From positions 1-59,631 of the forward strand of contig JAUIMC010000022.1 in NCBI GenBank assembly GCA_030433215.1: a DNA stretch of 59,631 nucleotides, in the 5' to 3' direction. The notes beneath the pieces were generated by a model that saw nothing but the letters and a program-made list of their open reading frames with translations, searched no databases and was not told the DNA's origin. This DNA comes from Alphaproteobacteria bacterium. GTDB lineage: Bacteria > Pseudomonadota > Alphaproteobacteria > Caulobacterales > Parvularculaceae. The first letter of the stretch is position 1. Every line of letters starts with the position of its first letter. Both the position numbers and the translations under genes were made by a program. Positions 1-9,776 of this stretch are shown one piece after another.

Positions 1-1
1 G

Positions 2-1732
2 CTCGCTTCCTATCTCCTGATCGGCTTCTGGTTCACCAAGAAGTCCGCCAATGACGCGGCGATCAAGGCGTTCGTCGTCAACCGCGTCGGCGATTTCGGC
101 TTCGCGCTCGGCATCATGGCGATCTTTTATGTGTTCGGCACCATCCAGTTCGACGAGGTCTTTCAGGCGGTGGCCGCGAATGAGGTTCTGACGCCGTGGC
201 GCGCCGGCGCCGGCGCGCCCATTCAGGAACTGACGATCCGGTTCCTCTCCTGGGATTTCCATGCGCTGACGGTCATCGGCGTCCTTCTCTTCATCGGCGC
301 CATGGGCAAGTCGGCGCAATTCCTCCTGCACACCTGGCTGCCGGACGCCATGGAAGGCCCGACGCCGGTTTCAGCGCTCATCCACGCGGCGACCATGGTG
401 ACCGCCGGCGTCTTCCTCGTCTGCCGCGCATCGGTGATTTACGAATATGCGCCTGGCGCCGCCGCCATGGTGACGCTGGTCGGCGCGGTGACGGCGTTTT
501 TCGCGGCGACCGTCGGTCTTCTTCAGGACGACATCAAGAAGATCGTCGCGTATTCCACCTGTTCCCAGCTCGGCTACATGTTCTTCGCGGCGGGCGTCGG
601 CGCTTACAACGCCGCGATGTTCCACCTCTTCACGCACGCCTTCTTCAAGGCGCTTTTGTTCCTCGGCTCGGGCGCCGTCATCATCGGCATGCATCACGAG
701 CAGGACATCAAGAAGATGGGCGGCGTCAAAGAGCTGATGCCCTTCACCCATATCCTCATGGTGATCGGCACCATTGCGATCACCGGCGTGGGCATCCCGG
801 GCTCCTTGAGCTGGTTCGGCTTCCCGATCGGCACGGCTGGTTTCGTCTCCAAGGACATGATCCTCGAGAGCGCCTTCTTCGGCGGCGAGGCGGGCCTTGC
901 TTTCGGCTATTTCGCCTTCGCGCTCGGCCTTATCGCCGCGGTGATGACGGCGTTCTATTCCTGGCGCCTGATCTTCCTCACCTTCTGGGGGCCGTCGCGC
1001 GCGCCTGAGCATATCCGCAAGCATCCCCATGCCGTCCCCGATGCGATGATGTGGCCGCTTGTGCCGCTCGCCATCGGCGCGCTTTTAGCGGGCGTCGTGT
1101 TTTACGGGTCGTTCGTTGGCAACAACGCCGACCGGTTCTGGAATGGCGCGCTTTATTCCGCCGAAGCGAGCCATGAAGAAACGACCTCTGAGGCCGATCA
1201 TCTGAACGCGCAGGAAGTCGCCGCCATGCGCGACGATCACGCCGCCGAGGAAAGCCATGGCGAGGAGACCGGTCATGGCGCCGCCGCCGCCGACCATGCG
1301 GGCGACGAAGAGCATGCGGGCGGCCATCACGATATTCCGACCTGGGTCCTCTGGGCGCCGTTCCTCGCCATGCTCATCGGCACGTTCTCCGCAGGCTGGC
1401 ATTATCTGCGCGGCGATCCGCTGAAACCCGGCATGTTGCGCCCGGGCGGCATGATCTACGCGTTTCTCAAGAACAAGTGGTATTTCGACGAGATCTACGA
1501 CTTCCTCTTCGTGAAGCCGGCCTACGCCATCGGCCGCTTCCTCTGGAAGGACGGCGACGGCAAGACCATTGACGGGGTCGGGCCCGACGGCATCGCGGCG
1601 GTCGTCGCCGCCGGCGCGCGCCGCATCGTCAAGCTGCAGAGCGGTTATGTCTATCACTATGCGTTTGTGATGCTGGTGGGCATCGCGCTCCTCGTCACCT
1701 ACATCATCATCCGGTCAGGGGGCGGCCAGTAA
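2..1732 (+). CDS. nuoL: NADH-quinone oxidoreductase subunit L (partial, 5' end outside window)
   Basis: Membrane proton-pumping subunit of respiratory complex I. The frame is open from base 2, so the N-terminus lies before the window; the ATG at 116 is internal. Recognisable antiporter-family signatures include [20 protein letters not shown] and the lysine-rich stretch before [10 protein letters not shown], with many transmembrane helices and a C-terminal portion after a long hydrophilic loop. That loop (about 1160-1341) is unusually rich in His, Glu and Asp. The stop overlaps the nuoM start (TAATG), so translation is probably coupled. Very sure of the family. Confidence 0.97.
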   Translation, partial: LASYLLIGFWFTKKSANDAAIKAFVVNRVGDFGFALGIMAIFYVFGTIQFDEVFQAVAANEVLTPWRAGAGAPIQELTIRFLSWDFHALTVIGVLLFIGAMGKSAQFLLHTWLPDAMEGPTPVSALIHAATMVTAGVFLVCRASVIYEYAPGAAAMVTLVGAVTAFFAATVGLLQDDIKKIVAYSTCSQLGYMFFAAGVGAYNAAMFHLFTHAFFKALLFLGSGAVIIGMHHEQDIKKMGGVKELMPFTHILMVIGTIAITGVGIPGSLSWFGFPIGTAGFVSKDMILESAFFGGEAGLAFGYFAFALGLIAAVMTAFYSWRLIFLTFWGPSRAPEHIRKHPHAVPDAMMWPLVPLAIGALLAGVVFYGSFVGNNADRFWNGALYSAEASHEETTSEADHLNAQEVAAMRDDHAAEESHGEETGHGAAAADHAGDEEHAGGHHDIPTWVLWAPFLAMLIGTFSAGWHYLRGDPLKPGMLRPGGMIYAFLKNKWYFDEIYDFLFVKPAYAIGRFLWKDGDGKTIDGVGPDGIAAVVAAGARRIVKLQSGYVYHYAFVMLVGIALLVTYIIIRSGGGQ

Positions 1733-3312
1733 TGACGGAAAGTTTCGCCAACCAACCCTGGCTCAGCTTCATCACTTTCGCGCCTCTCGTTGGCGCGCTG
1801 TTCATCATGCTGCGCCGGATGCTGACGGGGCGCAGCGAGGACGGCGCGGTTTCGCCGGAAGAACAGACGCAGGTGGACGCCGTCGCGCGCTGGGTCGCGC
1901 TGATCTTCACCTCCGCGACCTTCCTGCTGTCGCTTGGCGTTTACGCGCTCTACGATCCGTCCATCGCCGGCTATCAGCTCGTGGAAGAGGTTCCCTGGCT
2001 CGGCGGCGGCATCAATTACAAGATGGGCGTCGACGGGATTTCGATCCTCTTCGTCCTTCTGACGACGTTCTTCATGCCGATCTGCATCCTGGCGTCGTGG
2101 AACTCCGTCAAATCGCGCATCGCCGATTACATGATCGCATTTCTGGTTCTCGAAACGCTGATGATCGGCGTCTTCTGCGCACTTGACCTTTTCGTCTTCT
2201 ATTTCTTCTTTGAAGGCAGCCTCATTCCGATGTTCCTGATCATCGGCGTGTGGGGCTCGAAGGGGACCAAGGAATTCGCCGGCTATTCCATGCCAAGCCG
2301 GGTTTACGCCTCGCTGAAATTCTTCCTCTACACGCTGCTCGGATCGCTCCTTCTGCTCATCGCCATGGCGTGGATGTATGCGCAGGCCGGCACCACCGAC
2401 ATTCCGACGCTTCAGGAATACGCCTTCCCGGCGGGGGCGCAGAAATGGCTGTGGATCGCCTTCTTCGCGTCCTTCGCGGTGAAGATGCCCATGTGGCCGG
2501 TGCATACCTGGCTGCCCGACGCGCACGTTCAGGCGCCGACGGCGGGCTCCGTCGTGCTGGCGGCGATCCTGTTGAAGATGGGCGGCTATGGTTTCCTGCG
2601 CTTTTCGCTGCCGATGTTTCCGCTGGCGAGCGCGGATTTTGCGCCCTTCGTCTTCGCCCTGTCGGTGATCGCCATTGTCTACACCTCGCTGGTGGCGCTG
2701 GCCCAGGAAGACATGAAAAAGCTCATCGCCTATTCCTCTGTCGCCCATATGGGCTTCGTGACCATGGGCATTTTCACCGGCACGGAGCAGGGCATCGAGG
2801 GCGGGCTCTTCCAGATGCTATCCCACGGCTTTATTTCCGGCGCGCTCTTCCTGTGCGTCGGCGTCGTTTACGACCGCATGCATACGCGCGAGATCGCGGC
2901 CTATGGCGGGCTCGTTCACCGCATGCCGCTCTATGCGTTCCTCTTCCTCTTCTTCACGCTCGGCAATGTGGGCCTGCCCGGCACCTCAGGGTTTGTCGGC
3001 GAAATCCTCACCATGACCGGCGCCTTCAAGCTCAATAGCTGGATCGCGTTCTTCGCCGCCTTCGGCGTTATCTTCTCGGCGGCCTATGCGCTTAGACTTT
3101 ATCGCGCGGTGATTTACGGCAAGCTCGAGAAGGACGCGCTGAAGACGATCGCCGATGTCGATATGCGCGAACTCGCGATGCTAGGCGTCCTGATGGCCTT
3201 CGCGCTTTATCTCGGCTTCAATCCGGGCCCGGCGCTCAACGTCTTTAGCCCGGCGGTCGACCTTCTGATTGAAAATTACGATGCGGCGCTCGCTGCCGGC
3301 GGAGCAAGCTGA
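1732..3312 (+). CDS. nuoM: NADH-quinone oxidoreductase subunit M
   Basis: Second antiporter-like membrane subunit of complex I, involved in proton translocation in the cytoplasmic membrane. The 526-residue length fits the family. Family signatures are visible: [17 protein letters not shown] near residue 165, [17 protein letters not shown] near 260, and [18 protein letters not shown] near 325, plus about 14 hydrophobic segments. It starts on the last base of the nuoL stop and overlaps the nuoN start in the same way, giving a coupled L-M-N order as in other alphaproteobacteria. Confidence 0.97.
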   Translation: MTESFANQPWLSFITFAPLVGALFIMLRRMLTGRSEDGAVSPEEQTQVDAVARWVALIFTSATFLLSLGVYALYDPSIAGYQLVEEVPWLGGGINYKMGVDGISILFVLLTTFFMPICILASWNSVKSRIADYMIAFLVLETLMIGVFCALDLFVFYFFFEGSLIPMFLIIGVWGSKGTKEFAGYSMPSRVYASLKFFLYTLLGSLLLLIAMAWMYAQAGTTDIPTLQEYAFPAGAQKWLWIAFFASFAVKMPMWPVHTWLPDAHVQAPTAGSVVLAAILLKMGGYGFLRFSLPMFPLASADFAPFVFALSVIAIVYTSLVALAQEDMKKLIAYSSVAHMGFVTMGIFTGTEQGIEGGLFQMLSHGFISGALFLCVGVVYDRMHTREIAAYGGLVHRMPLYAFLFLFFTLGNVGLPGTSGFVGEILTMTGAFKLNSWIAFFAAFGVIFSAAYALRLYRAVIYGKLEKDALKTIADVDMRELAMLGVLMAFALYLGFNPGPALNVFSPAVDLLIENYDAALAAGGAS

Positions 3313-4757
3313 TGACGCTCTTGGAAACACTTTCCTATGCCTGGCCGGAACTGGCGCTCGCTATCGGCGCCATGGCCTTGCTGATTACCGGCGTGTTCCT
3401 CGGGGACAAGGCGGCGCCGCAGATATCGCTCGCCTCGGTGGTGCTGTTGATTGTCGCCGCGCTGCTGGCCGCCTTCTCGCCCGGCGCCGCCTCGACCGTC
3501 TCTATTTTTGACGGCGCTTTCCGCATCGACGCCTTTTCGACTTTCGCCAAGGTGCTGGTCTTCGGCGCGGCGGCCTTCGCGATCTTGATGTCGGACAAAT
3601 ATCTCGCCGGGGAGAAACTCGGGCGCTTCGAATATCCCGTCCTGATCCTTCTGGCCTCGCTCGGCATGTCGCTGATGGTGTCGGCGACGGACCTGATTTC
3701 GCTTTACATGGCTGTCGAGACGCAAAGCCTTGCGCTTTACATTCTCGCCGCCTTCAACCGCGACAGCCGCCGTTCGACCGAAGCGGGCCTGAAATATTTC
3801 GTGCTCGGCGCGCTGTCCTCCTGTCTCCTGCTTTACGGCGCCTCGCTGGTCTATGGCTTCACCGGCTCGACCCAGTTCACGGAAATCGCGGCCGCTGCAT
3901 CCGCAGGCGGCCAAAACGCCGGGCTCATCATCGGCCTCGTCTTCATGATCTCCGGGCTCGCTTTCAAGGTTTCCGCCGCGCCCTTCCATATGTGGACGCC
4001 GGACGTCTATGAAGGCTCGCCGACGCCGGTGACCGCCTTCTTCTCGGCTGCGCCGAAACTCGCCGGCATGGCGCTTTTCACGCGCGCGCTGATGATGTCC
4101 TTCCCCGGCGCCGTCGCCGACTGGCAGCCGGTGATCGCGATCATCGCCGTCGCCTCCATGGCCATCGGCGCCTTTTCCGCCATCGCCCAGACCAACATCA
4201 AACGCCTGATGGCCTATTCCTCCATCGGCCATATGGGCTATGCGCTGGTGGGCCTCGCAGCGGGGACGTCCTCGGGCGTTTCCTCGGTGCTGATCTACAT
4301 GGCGATTTACATCGTCATGACCGTCGGCACGTTTGCGATTATCCTGATGATGCGCCGGCGCGGCGGCATGACGGAGAACATTTCCGATCTCGCCGGTCTG
4401 TCGCGCACCAATATGCCCATGGCGCTGATCCTCACCGTGCTGTTGTTCTCGCTTGCGGGCGTGCCGCCGACAGCCGGCTTCTTCGGCAAATGGTATGTCT
4501 TCCTCGCCGCCGTCGATGCGGACCTCATCTGGCTTGCGGTTGTCGGCGTCGGCGCGAGCGCGGTGTCCGCCTTCTATTATCTGCGCGTCGTTTGGTTCAT
4601 GTGGTTTGACGAACCGGCGCCGGCCTTCGAACGCGATCATGGTCCCGCGCTCGCTTTCGCCGCCTGGGGCTCGGCGATCCTCATGTTCCCGGCGCTGACG
4701 GTCGGCATGGGGCTTTTGCGCCGGATTGCCGAAACCGCTGCGGCGTCTCTCTTCTAG
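3312..4757 (+). CDS. nuoN: NADH-quinone oxidoreductase subunit N
   Basis: Third antiporter-like membrane subunit of complex I (481 residues). Signatures: KYFVLGALSSCLLLYG near residue 160, FHMWTPDVYEGSPTPVTAFF near 225, and IKRLMAYSSIGHMGYALVG near 295, with about 14 predicted membrane helices. The start overlaps the nuoM stop. It ends the complex I genes; birA follows after 3 bases, so the transcript probably runs on. Confidence 0.97.
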   Translation: MTLLETLSYAWPELALAIGAMALLITGVFLGDKAAPQISLASVVLLIVAALLAAFSPGAASTVSIFDGAFRIDAFSTFAKVLVFGAAAFAILMSDKYLAGEKLGRFEYPVLILLASLGMSLMVSATDLISLYMAVETQSLALYILAAFNRDSRRSTEAGLKYFVLGALSSCLLLYGASLVYGFTGSTQFTEIAAAASAGGQNAGLIIGLVFMISGLAFKVSAAPFHMWTPDVYEGSPTPVTAFFSAAPKLAGMALFTRALMMSFPGAVADWQPVIAIIAVASMAIGAFSAIAQTNIKRLMAYSSIGHMGYALVGLAAGTSSGVSSVLIYMAIYIVMTVGTFAIILMMRRRGGMTENISDLAGLSRTNMPMALILTVLLFSLAGVPPTAGFFGKWYVFLAAVDADLIWLAVVGVGASAVSAFYYLRVVWFMWFDEPAPAFERDHGPALAFAAWGSAILMFPALTVGMGLLRRIAETAAASLF

Positions 4758-4760
4758 GGC

Positions 4761-5495
4761 GTGGCGAAGCTTTCCTCCGGAACGGCGATTGAAGTTTTCG
4801 ACACGCTCGATTCGACGAGCACGGAAGCGCGCCGCCGGGCAGAAGCCGGGGAGCGGGGGCCTATATGGATGCTCGCGCTCACGCAGACCGCCGGTTATGG
4901 CCGCCGCGGGCGCGGCTGGGAGCAGCAAACGGGCGATTTCGCTGGCAGCCTCCTTTTCAGGCCGGACGCCCCGCCGGAGCACTGGGGCCAGCTTTCCTTC
5001 ATTGTTGCGCTGACGCTCGCCTCGGCGCTCGACGAAATCCTCCCGGAAGACAAGATCACGCTGAAATGGCCCAATGACGTCTTGCTGGACGGCGCGAAAT
5101 GCGCCGGCATCCTGCTTGAAAGCCTGGGCTCGGTCCTTTCCATCGGCGTCGGCGTCAACATCGTCACCGCGCCTGAGGGGCTGCCCTACAAGGTTGCGCG
5201 GCTTGTGGATCACGCCCCAAGTCCGCCAGCGCCAGAAAAGCTCGCCGACCGGCTCGATCATCATTTCTGGACCTTTTACCGGCTCTGGCAGGTGCAAGGC
5301 TTCGCCCCGATTCGGGACGCCTGGCTCGCCCGCGCCGTCGGTCTTCACGAGAACATCATCGTGCGCCTGCCCAATGACGAGCTTTCCGGCGTCTTTGACG
5401 GGCTCGACGAAACCGGCGCCCTGGTGTTACGCTCGCCCGCCGGAAGGCGGACAATCGCCGCGGGCGAAGTGTTCTTCGCGCCTACAGGCAACTAA
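4761..5495 (+). CDS. birA: Biotin-[acetyl-CoA-carboxylase] ligase
   Basis: Cytoplasmic enzyme that activates biotin as biotinyl-AMP and attaches it to the biotin carrier protein of acetyl-CoA carboxylase. The 244-residue protein has the ligase core: an early SAR-type substrate loop (DSTSTEARRRAEAG), the GRRGRGWEQ biotinyl-AMP loop near residue 50, LKWPNDVLLDGAKCAGIL near 105, and a small C-terminal barrel domain. It lacks an N-terminal helix-turn-helix, so it is the monofunctional type without repressor activity. The GTG start lies 3 bases after the nuoN stop. A nuoN-birA-coaX order is common in alphaproteobacteria. Confidence 0.92.
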   Translation: MAKLSSGTAIEVFDTLDSTSTEARRRAEAGERGPIWMLALTQTAGYGRRGRGWEQQTGDFAGSLLFRPDAPPEHWGQLSFIVALTLASALDEILPEDKITLKWPNDVLLDGAKCAGILLESLGSVLSIGVGVNIVTAPEGLPYKVARLVDHAPSPPAPEKLADRLDHHFWTFYRLWQVQGFAPIRDAWLARAVGLHENIIVRLPNDELSGVFDGLDETGALVLRSPAGRRTIAAGEVFFAPTGN

Positions 5496-5516
5496 GAGAC
5501 GTCAGGGACCGCTTCC

Positions 5517-6290
5517 ATGCTGCTCGCCATCGATGTCGGCAACACAAACTCCGTGATCGCGCTGTTCGACGGCGACAAGACGCCGGCCGGGCAGTGGCGC
5601 GCGTCGACCTCGACGACGCGCACGGCTGATGAATATGCGGTCTGGATGTCCTCGCTGATGAGTTTCGCTGGCTACAGCCTCGATGACATTTCCGAATGCA
5701 TCATCTCGACCGTGGTGCCGCAGTCGCTGTTTCATCTGCGTAATCTCTCCCGGCGCTATTTCAATTGCGAACCTTTCGTCATCGGCCATGACAATGTGCC
5801 GGGCGTCGCGGTGCGGATCCCGAAACCCTCCGAAGTGGGGGCGGACAGGCTCGTCAACGCCGTGGGCGCCTTCACCGCCCATGGCGGTCCGCTGGTCGTC
5901 GTCGATTCAGGCACGGCCACCAATTTCGACATTGTCGGGGCGGATGGCGGTTTTGAAGGCGGTGTCATCGCGCCCGGCATCAACCTTTCCATGCAGGCGC
6001 TGCATGAGGCGGCGGCGCGCCTGCCGCGCATCGCCATTGAAAAGCCGCCCAAAGCGATCGGAACCGATACGGTGGGCGCCATGCAGACCGGTGTCTTCTG
6101 GGGCTATATCTCTCTCATCGACGGGCTCGTAACGCGCATCAAGGACGAATACGGCGCGCCCTTGAAAGTCGTCGCGACGGGCGGCATTGCCTCGCTGTTC
6201 GAAGGCGAGACTGAAACCATCGATATCTTCGATCACGATCTCACTATTCGCGGGCTCTATGAAATTTCAAAAAGAGTGAAGGCGCGCTGA
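5517..6290 (+). CDS. coaX: Type III pantothenate kinase
   Basis: Catalyses the first step of coenzyme A synthesis, ATP-dependent phosphorylation of pantothenate. The protein has 257 residues and opens with the ASKHA-fold nucleotide motif ([19 protein letters not shown]). It carries [11 protein letters not shown] near residue 105, the [11 protein letters not shown] phosphate motif near 128 and [20 protein letters not shown] near 150, all typical of CoaX. The start is 21 bases after birA and the stop overlaps the RNase J start. Grouping biotin attachment and CoA synthesis fits acyl metabolism. Confidence 0.95.
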   Translation: MLLAIDVGNTNSVIALFDGDKTPAGQWRASTSTTRTADEYAVWMSSLMSFAGYSLDDISECIISTVVPQSLFHLRNLSRRYFNCEPFVIGHDNVPGVAVRIPKPSEVGADRLVNAVGAFTAHGGPLVVVDSGTATNFDIVGADGGFEGGVIAPGINLSMQALHEAAARLPRIAIEKPPKAIGTDTVGAMQTGVFWGYISLIDGLVTRIKDEYGAPLKVVATGGIASLFEGETETIDIFDHDLTIRGLYEISKRVKAR

Positions 6291-7948
6291 TGTCCCGCAA
6301 GGAGCTTGTATTTCTGCCGCTCGGCGGCTCCGGCGAGATCGGCATGAACATGAATCTCTACGGGGTCGGCTCGCCCGCCAACCGCCAGTGGATCATGATC
6401 GATTGCGGCGTCATGTTCGGCGATCTGACGACGCCCGGCGTCGATCTCATCTGCCCGGACCCGACCTATATTCTCGAGGAAAAGGAAGCGCTGCACGGGC
6501 TTCTCCTGACGCACGGCCATGAGGACCATATCGGTGCGGTTGCGCTCTTGGCGCCGAAACTGGGCTGTCCGATCTATGCGACGCCCTTCACGGCGGCGCT
6601 GGTCGAGCGCAAGCTCGCCGAATATGGCGACGCCGATGTGGAGCTCAATGTCATCGACATGAACGCCCGTTTCACGCTCGGGCCCTTCGACATTGAATAT
6701 GTGACGCTTACGCACTCGATTCCGGAGCCGAGCGGCGTCATTCTCAGAACAGAGCTCGGGACGGTCCTGCACACCGGCGACTGGAAAATCGACCAGTCTC
6801 CTTCGCTCGGGCCGCTCACCGACAGCGATACGATCAAGAAGCTCGGTAACGACGGCCTTCTCGCCATGGTCTGCGATTCAACCAATGTCCTGTCGTCGGG
6901 CGAATCCGGTTCTGAATCCGCCGTACGCACGTCGCTGACGAAACTCATTGCGGAGCAGGAAGGCCGGGTTGCGGTGACGACCTTCGCGTCGAATGTCTCG
7001 CGCGTCGTTTCCATTTGCGAGGCGGCGGCGGCGGCGGACCGCAGCGTCTGTCTTCTAGGGCGCTCCATGCTGCGTATTGTCGACGCGGCGCAGGAGGTCG
7101 GGCTGTTGCCGGAGGGGCTGCGCTTCGTCGACCCGGTCGACGCCGGTCACCTGCCGCGCCAGCATGTGCTTTATCTTTGCACCGGCAGCCAGGGCGAGCC
7201 CCGCGCCGCGCTGTCGCGGATCGCGCGCAACGATCATCGCGACCTCATCCTTTCCGATGGCGACACGGTCATCTTTTCCTCGAAGATCATTCCCGGCAAT
7301 GACCGCGAGATTTACAATCTCCAGAACGATCTCGTCGAACTCGGCGTCAAGGTGATTACTGAAAAGGAAGAGTTCGTCCATGTCTCCGGCCATCCCTGCC
7401 GGGAGGAATTGCGGTCCATGTATGATTGGGCGCGCCCGGAAATCGCAATTCCCGTGCACGGCGAGGCGCGTCACCTGGAGGAACACGCCGAATTCGCGCT
7501 GGAGCTTGGCGCCCACAAATCCTTCGCGCCGCGCAATGGCGATCTCATTCGCATCGCGCCGGACGGGCCGGAACGGATTGATGAAGTCCCGGCGGGGCGC
7601 ATCTATCTGGACGGCGATGTTCTGCTCCCCGACGGCGCCAAGCCCATGCGCGAGCGCCGCAAGCTGTCCTATGCCGGGATGCTTGCCGTGTCGGTTGTGT
7701 TGGATGGGCGCGGCGGGCTCGCCGACGATGTCTCCGTCACCGGCGTCGGGGTTGTCGACGAAGAGGAGGGCGAGGAGCCGGCGGACCTCGCCGACGACAT
7801 TGAGGACGCGGTGCTTGGCCTGCCCAAGACCAAACGTCAGGACGACGAGGCGGTGATGCTGGCGGTGAAGCGCGCGGCGCGCGCTTATTACGACGATGTC
7901 TGGGGCAAGCGCCCGATCATCATCACGCATATTCACAGGACGGGCTGA
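6290..7948 (+). CDS. rnj: Ribonuclease J
   Basis: Metallo-beta-lactamase/beta-CASP ribonuclease with endo- and 5'-exonuclease activity, used in mRNA decay and rRNA maturation in alphaproteobacteria. Metal-binding motif THGHEDHIGAV sits near residue 70; further metal ligands lie near HTGDWKID and in DSTN. The beta-CASP region includes TFASNVSR and CTGSQGEPRAAL, and SGHPCREEL precedes the PVHGEARHLEEHAEFA motif. The 552-residue length is normal and a C-terminal domain follows. It starts within the coaX stop codon (TGATG) and overlaps the next gene identically. Confidence 0.95.
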   Translation: MSRKELVFLPLGGSGEIGMNMNLYGVGSPANRQWIMIDCGVMFGDLTTPGVDLICPDPTYILEEKEALHGLLLTHGHEDHIGAVALLAPKLGCPIYATPFTAALVERKLAEYGDADVELNVIDMNARFTLGPFDIEYVTLTHSIPEPSGVILRTELGTVLHTGDWKIDQSPSLGPLTDSDTIKKLGNDGLLAMVCDSTNVLSSGESGSESAVRTSLTKLIAEQEGRVAVTTFASNVSRVVSICEAAAAADRSVCLLGRSMLRIVDAAQEVGLLPEGLRFVDPVDAGHLPRQHVLYLCTGSQGEPRAALSRIARNDHRDLILSDGDTVIFSSKIIPGNDREIYNLQNDLVELGVKVITEKEEFVHVSGHPCREELRSMYDWARPEIAIPVHGEARHLEEHAEFALELGAHKSFAPRNGDLIRIAPDGPERIDEVPAGRIYLDGDVLLPDGAKPMRERRKLSYAGMLAVSVVLDGRGGLADDVSVTGVGVVDEEEGEEPADLADDIEDAVLGLPKTKRQDDEAVMLAVKRAARAYYDDVWGKRPIIITHIHRTG

Positions 7949-8193
7949 TGAACTGGGCCGGCGCGATCGTCATTTATATCGTCTGGTGGTGGGTGGCGTT
8001 TCTGGCCGTCCTGCCGATCGACATCAAGAGCCGCTGGGAGGCGGAAGATGACGGCGTCGAAGGCGCCGATCCCGGCGCGCCGACGGACCCGAAACTGAAA
8101 AAGAAAGCCTGGATTGCGAGCATCGCAGCCCTCGGATTGTGGGCGGTCACGGCGGCGGTCATCTTGAGCGGCGTCTTTAACTTTCGCGATTAA
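7948..8193 (+). CDS. DUF1467 family small membrane protein
   Basis: An 81-residue protein with two predicted membrane helices (residues about 5-25 and 53-75) joined by an acidic, polar loop. The opening pattern with VWWWVAFLAVLPI matches DUF1467, a family of unknown function that sits after RNase J in many alphaproteobacteria, which is also the position here. Its start overlaps the rnj stop, so the two are probably co-translated. No catalytic residues are evident, and no role should be assigned beyond an inner-membrane location. Confidence 0.85.
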   Translation: MNWAGAIVIYIVWWWVAFLAVLPIDIKSRWEAEDDGVEGADPGAPTDPKLKKKAWIASIAALGLWAVTAAVILSGVFNFRD

Positions 8194-8296
8194 CGTCCGG
8201 CTTTGAGAAGCCCTTGCCTTCGCGAAAAGGCTGGCTTAGCAACAGGATACGGCAATCCAAATCACCGCACCGAAGCTGTAAGAGCGAGGGGCAGCC

Positions 8297-9748
8297 ATGA
8301 GCGACACCGCGCCCATCGAAGAACAAGCGCGCCCGGAAGGCGAGCCGCCCGAGAGCGATTCTCAGTTTGCGGAAGACCATACGCTGACGCCGGAATTCGT
8401 GCGTTCGGTCGCCGAAGCCATCGAGGCGGAAGACTCCGAAGCCTTCGAAGGCCTGACGCGCGAGCTGCACCCCGCCGACATCGCCGACCTTATCGGCCTC
8501 CTCGAAGAGGAAGACCGGGAAGGCATGATCGCCCTTCTGGGCGGCGCGCTTGATTCGGAAGTGCTGGCCGAACTCGACGAAGACCTTCTCGAAGGCATTA
8601 TCGAGGCGATGGAGCCGGCGAAGGTCGCCAAGGCCGTCTCCGAACTCGACACCGACGATGCGGCCTATCTCCTGGACGATCTCGAGCCGGAGAAACAGGC
8701 CGAGATTCTCTCTTACGCCTCGGTCGAGGACCGGATGGCGCTCCGGGCCGCTCTCGACTTCGAGGAGGAAACCGCCGGGCGCTTGATGCAGCGCGAGTTT
8801 TTCGCGGCGCCCGCGTTCTGGACCGTCGGCCAGATCATCGACCGCCTGCGCGGCACGGAGGAACTGCCGGACCTCTTCTACGAAGTCTTCGTTGTCGACC
8901 CCGCCTTCAAGCCGGTGGGTTCGGTGCCCTTGTCGACGCTTTTGAAGTCGCCGCGGGACACGGTGATCGAAACCATCATGACCAGCCGCGGCATGCATCC
9001 CGTGCCGGCAGTGATGGACCAGGAAGAAGTCGCCTATCTCTTCGAGCAATATAACTTGATCTCCGCGCCTGTCGTCGACGACGCCGAACGGCTGATCGGC
9101 ATGATCACTGTGGACGACGTCGTCGAGATGGTGCGCGAGGAAAGCCAGGAAGACATGCTCGCGCTCGGCGGCGTCGAGGCCGACACCGGTCTTTCCGACA
9201 CGGTGTTCGAGACCGTGCGCTCGCGTTTTTCATGGCTTGCGGTGAACCTGGCGACGGCGATCCTCGCGTCGCTCGTCATCGCGCTTTTCGACGCCGCCAT
9301 CGGCCAGGTGGTGGCGCTCGCCATTTTGATGCCCATCGTCGCCTCCATGGGCGGCAATGCGGGCACGCAGACATTGACCGTGGCCGTGCGCTCGCTTGCC
9401 ACGAAAGACCTGACAGCCTCAAACGCCGCACGCATCGTTTTTCGCGAAGGGCTGGTGGGGCTTCTCAACGGCGTCATCTTCGCCGTGATCATGGGCGCGC
9501 TGGCGGGCATATGGTTTTACGTCAGCGGCTGGGGCGGAGAGGCGGCGGCGATGCGCCTTGGCGGCGTTGTCGGCGCGGCGATGATCATCAATCTTCTGTG
9601 CGCCGGTCTTGCCGGGATTCTGGTGCCCATCGGTTTGCAACGCGCCGGCGCCGACCCTGCGGTGTCGTCGGCGGTGTTCGTCACCACCGTCACGGATATC
9701 GTCGGCTTTTTCGTGTTTCTGGGACTCGCCGCCGTGGTCTTGCTCTGA
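8297..9748 (+). CDS. mgtE: Magnesium transporter MgtE
   Basis: Mg2+-gated magnesium channel of the cytoplasmic membrane. The 483-residue protein follows the family layout: acidic N-terminal MgtE_N superhelix (about 40-150), a tandem CBS pair (about 155-285, with AVMDQEEVAYLFEQYNLISAPVV and GMITVDDVVEMV), a linker helix and five C-terminal membrane helices containing PIVASMGGNAGTQTLTV. The ATG is preceded by GAGGGG at suitable spacing. It has its own 103-base upstream gap, too short for a classical M-box magnesium riboswitch, and none was seen. Confidence 0.95.
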   Translation: MSDTAPIEEQARPEGEPPESDSQFAEDHTLTPEFVRSVAEAIEAEDSEAFEGLTRELHPADIADLIGLLEEEDREGMIALLGGALDSEVLAELDEDLLEGIIEAMEPAKVAKAVSELDTDDAAYLLDDLEPEKQAEILSYASVEDRMALRAALDFEEETAGRLMQREFFAAPAFWTVGQIIDRLRGTEELPDLFYEVFVVDPAFKPVGSVPLSTLLKSPRDTVIETIMTSRGMHPVPAVMDQEEVAYLFEQYNLISAPVVDDAERLIGMITVDDVVEMVREESQEDMLALGGVEADTGLSDTVFETVRSRFSWLAVNLATAILASLVIALFDAAIGQVVALAILMPIVASMGGNAGTQTLTVAVRSLATKDLTASNAARIVFREGLVGLLNGVIFAVIMGALAGIWFYVSGWGGEAAAMRLGGVVGAAMIINLLCAGLAGILVPIGLQRAGADPAVSSAVFVTTVTDIVGFFVFLGLAAVVLL

Positions 9749-9776
9749 CGCGTGCGGTTTGGCGAGGGGGGAGACG

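Noticed and set aside
3276-5348. 690-codon open frame on the minus strand
   Set aside because: It lies opposite nuoN and birA, is dominated by Arg, Glu, Gly and His, has no domain or membrane pattern, and is the usual antisense shadow of GC-rich genes.
8194-8296. Magnesium riboswitch before mgtE
   Set aside because: The gap is only 103 bases and no M-box helices were recognised.
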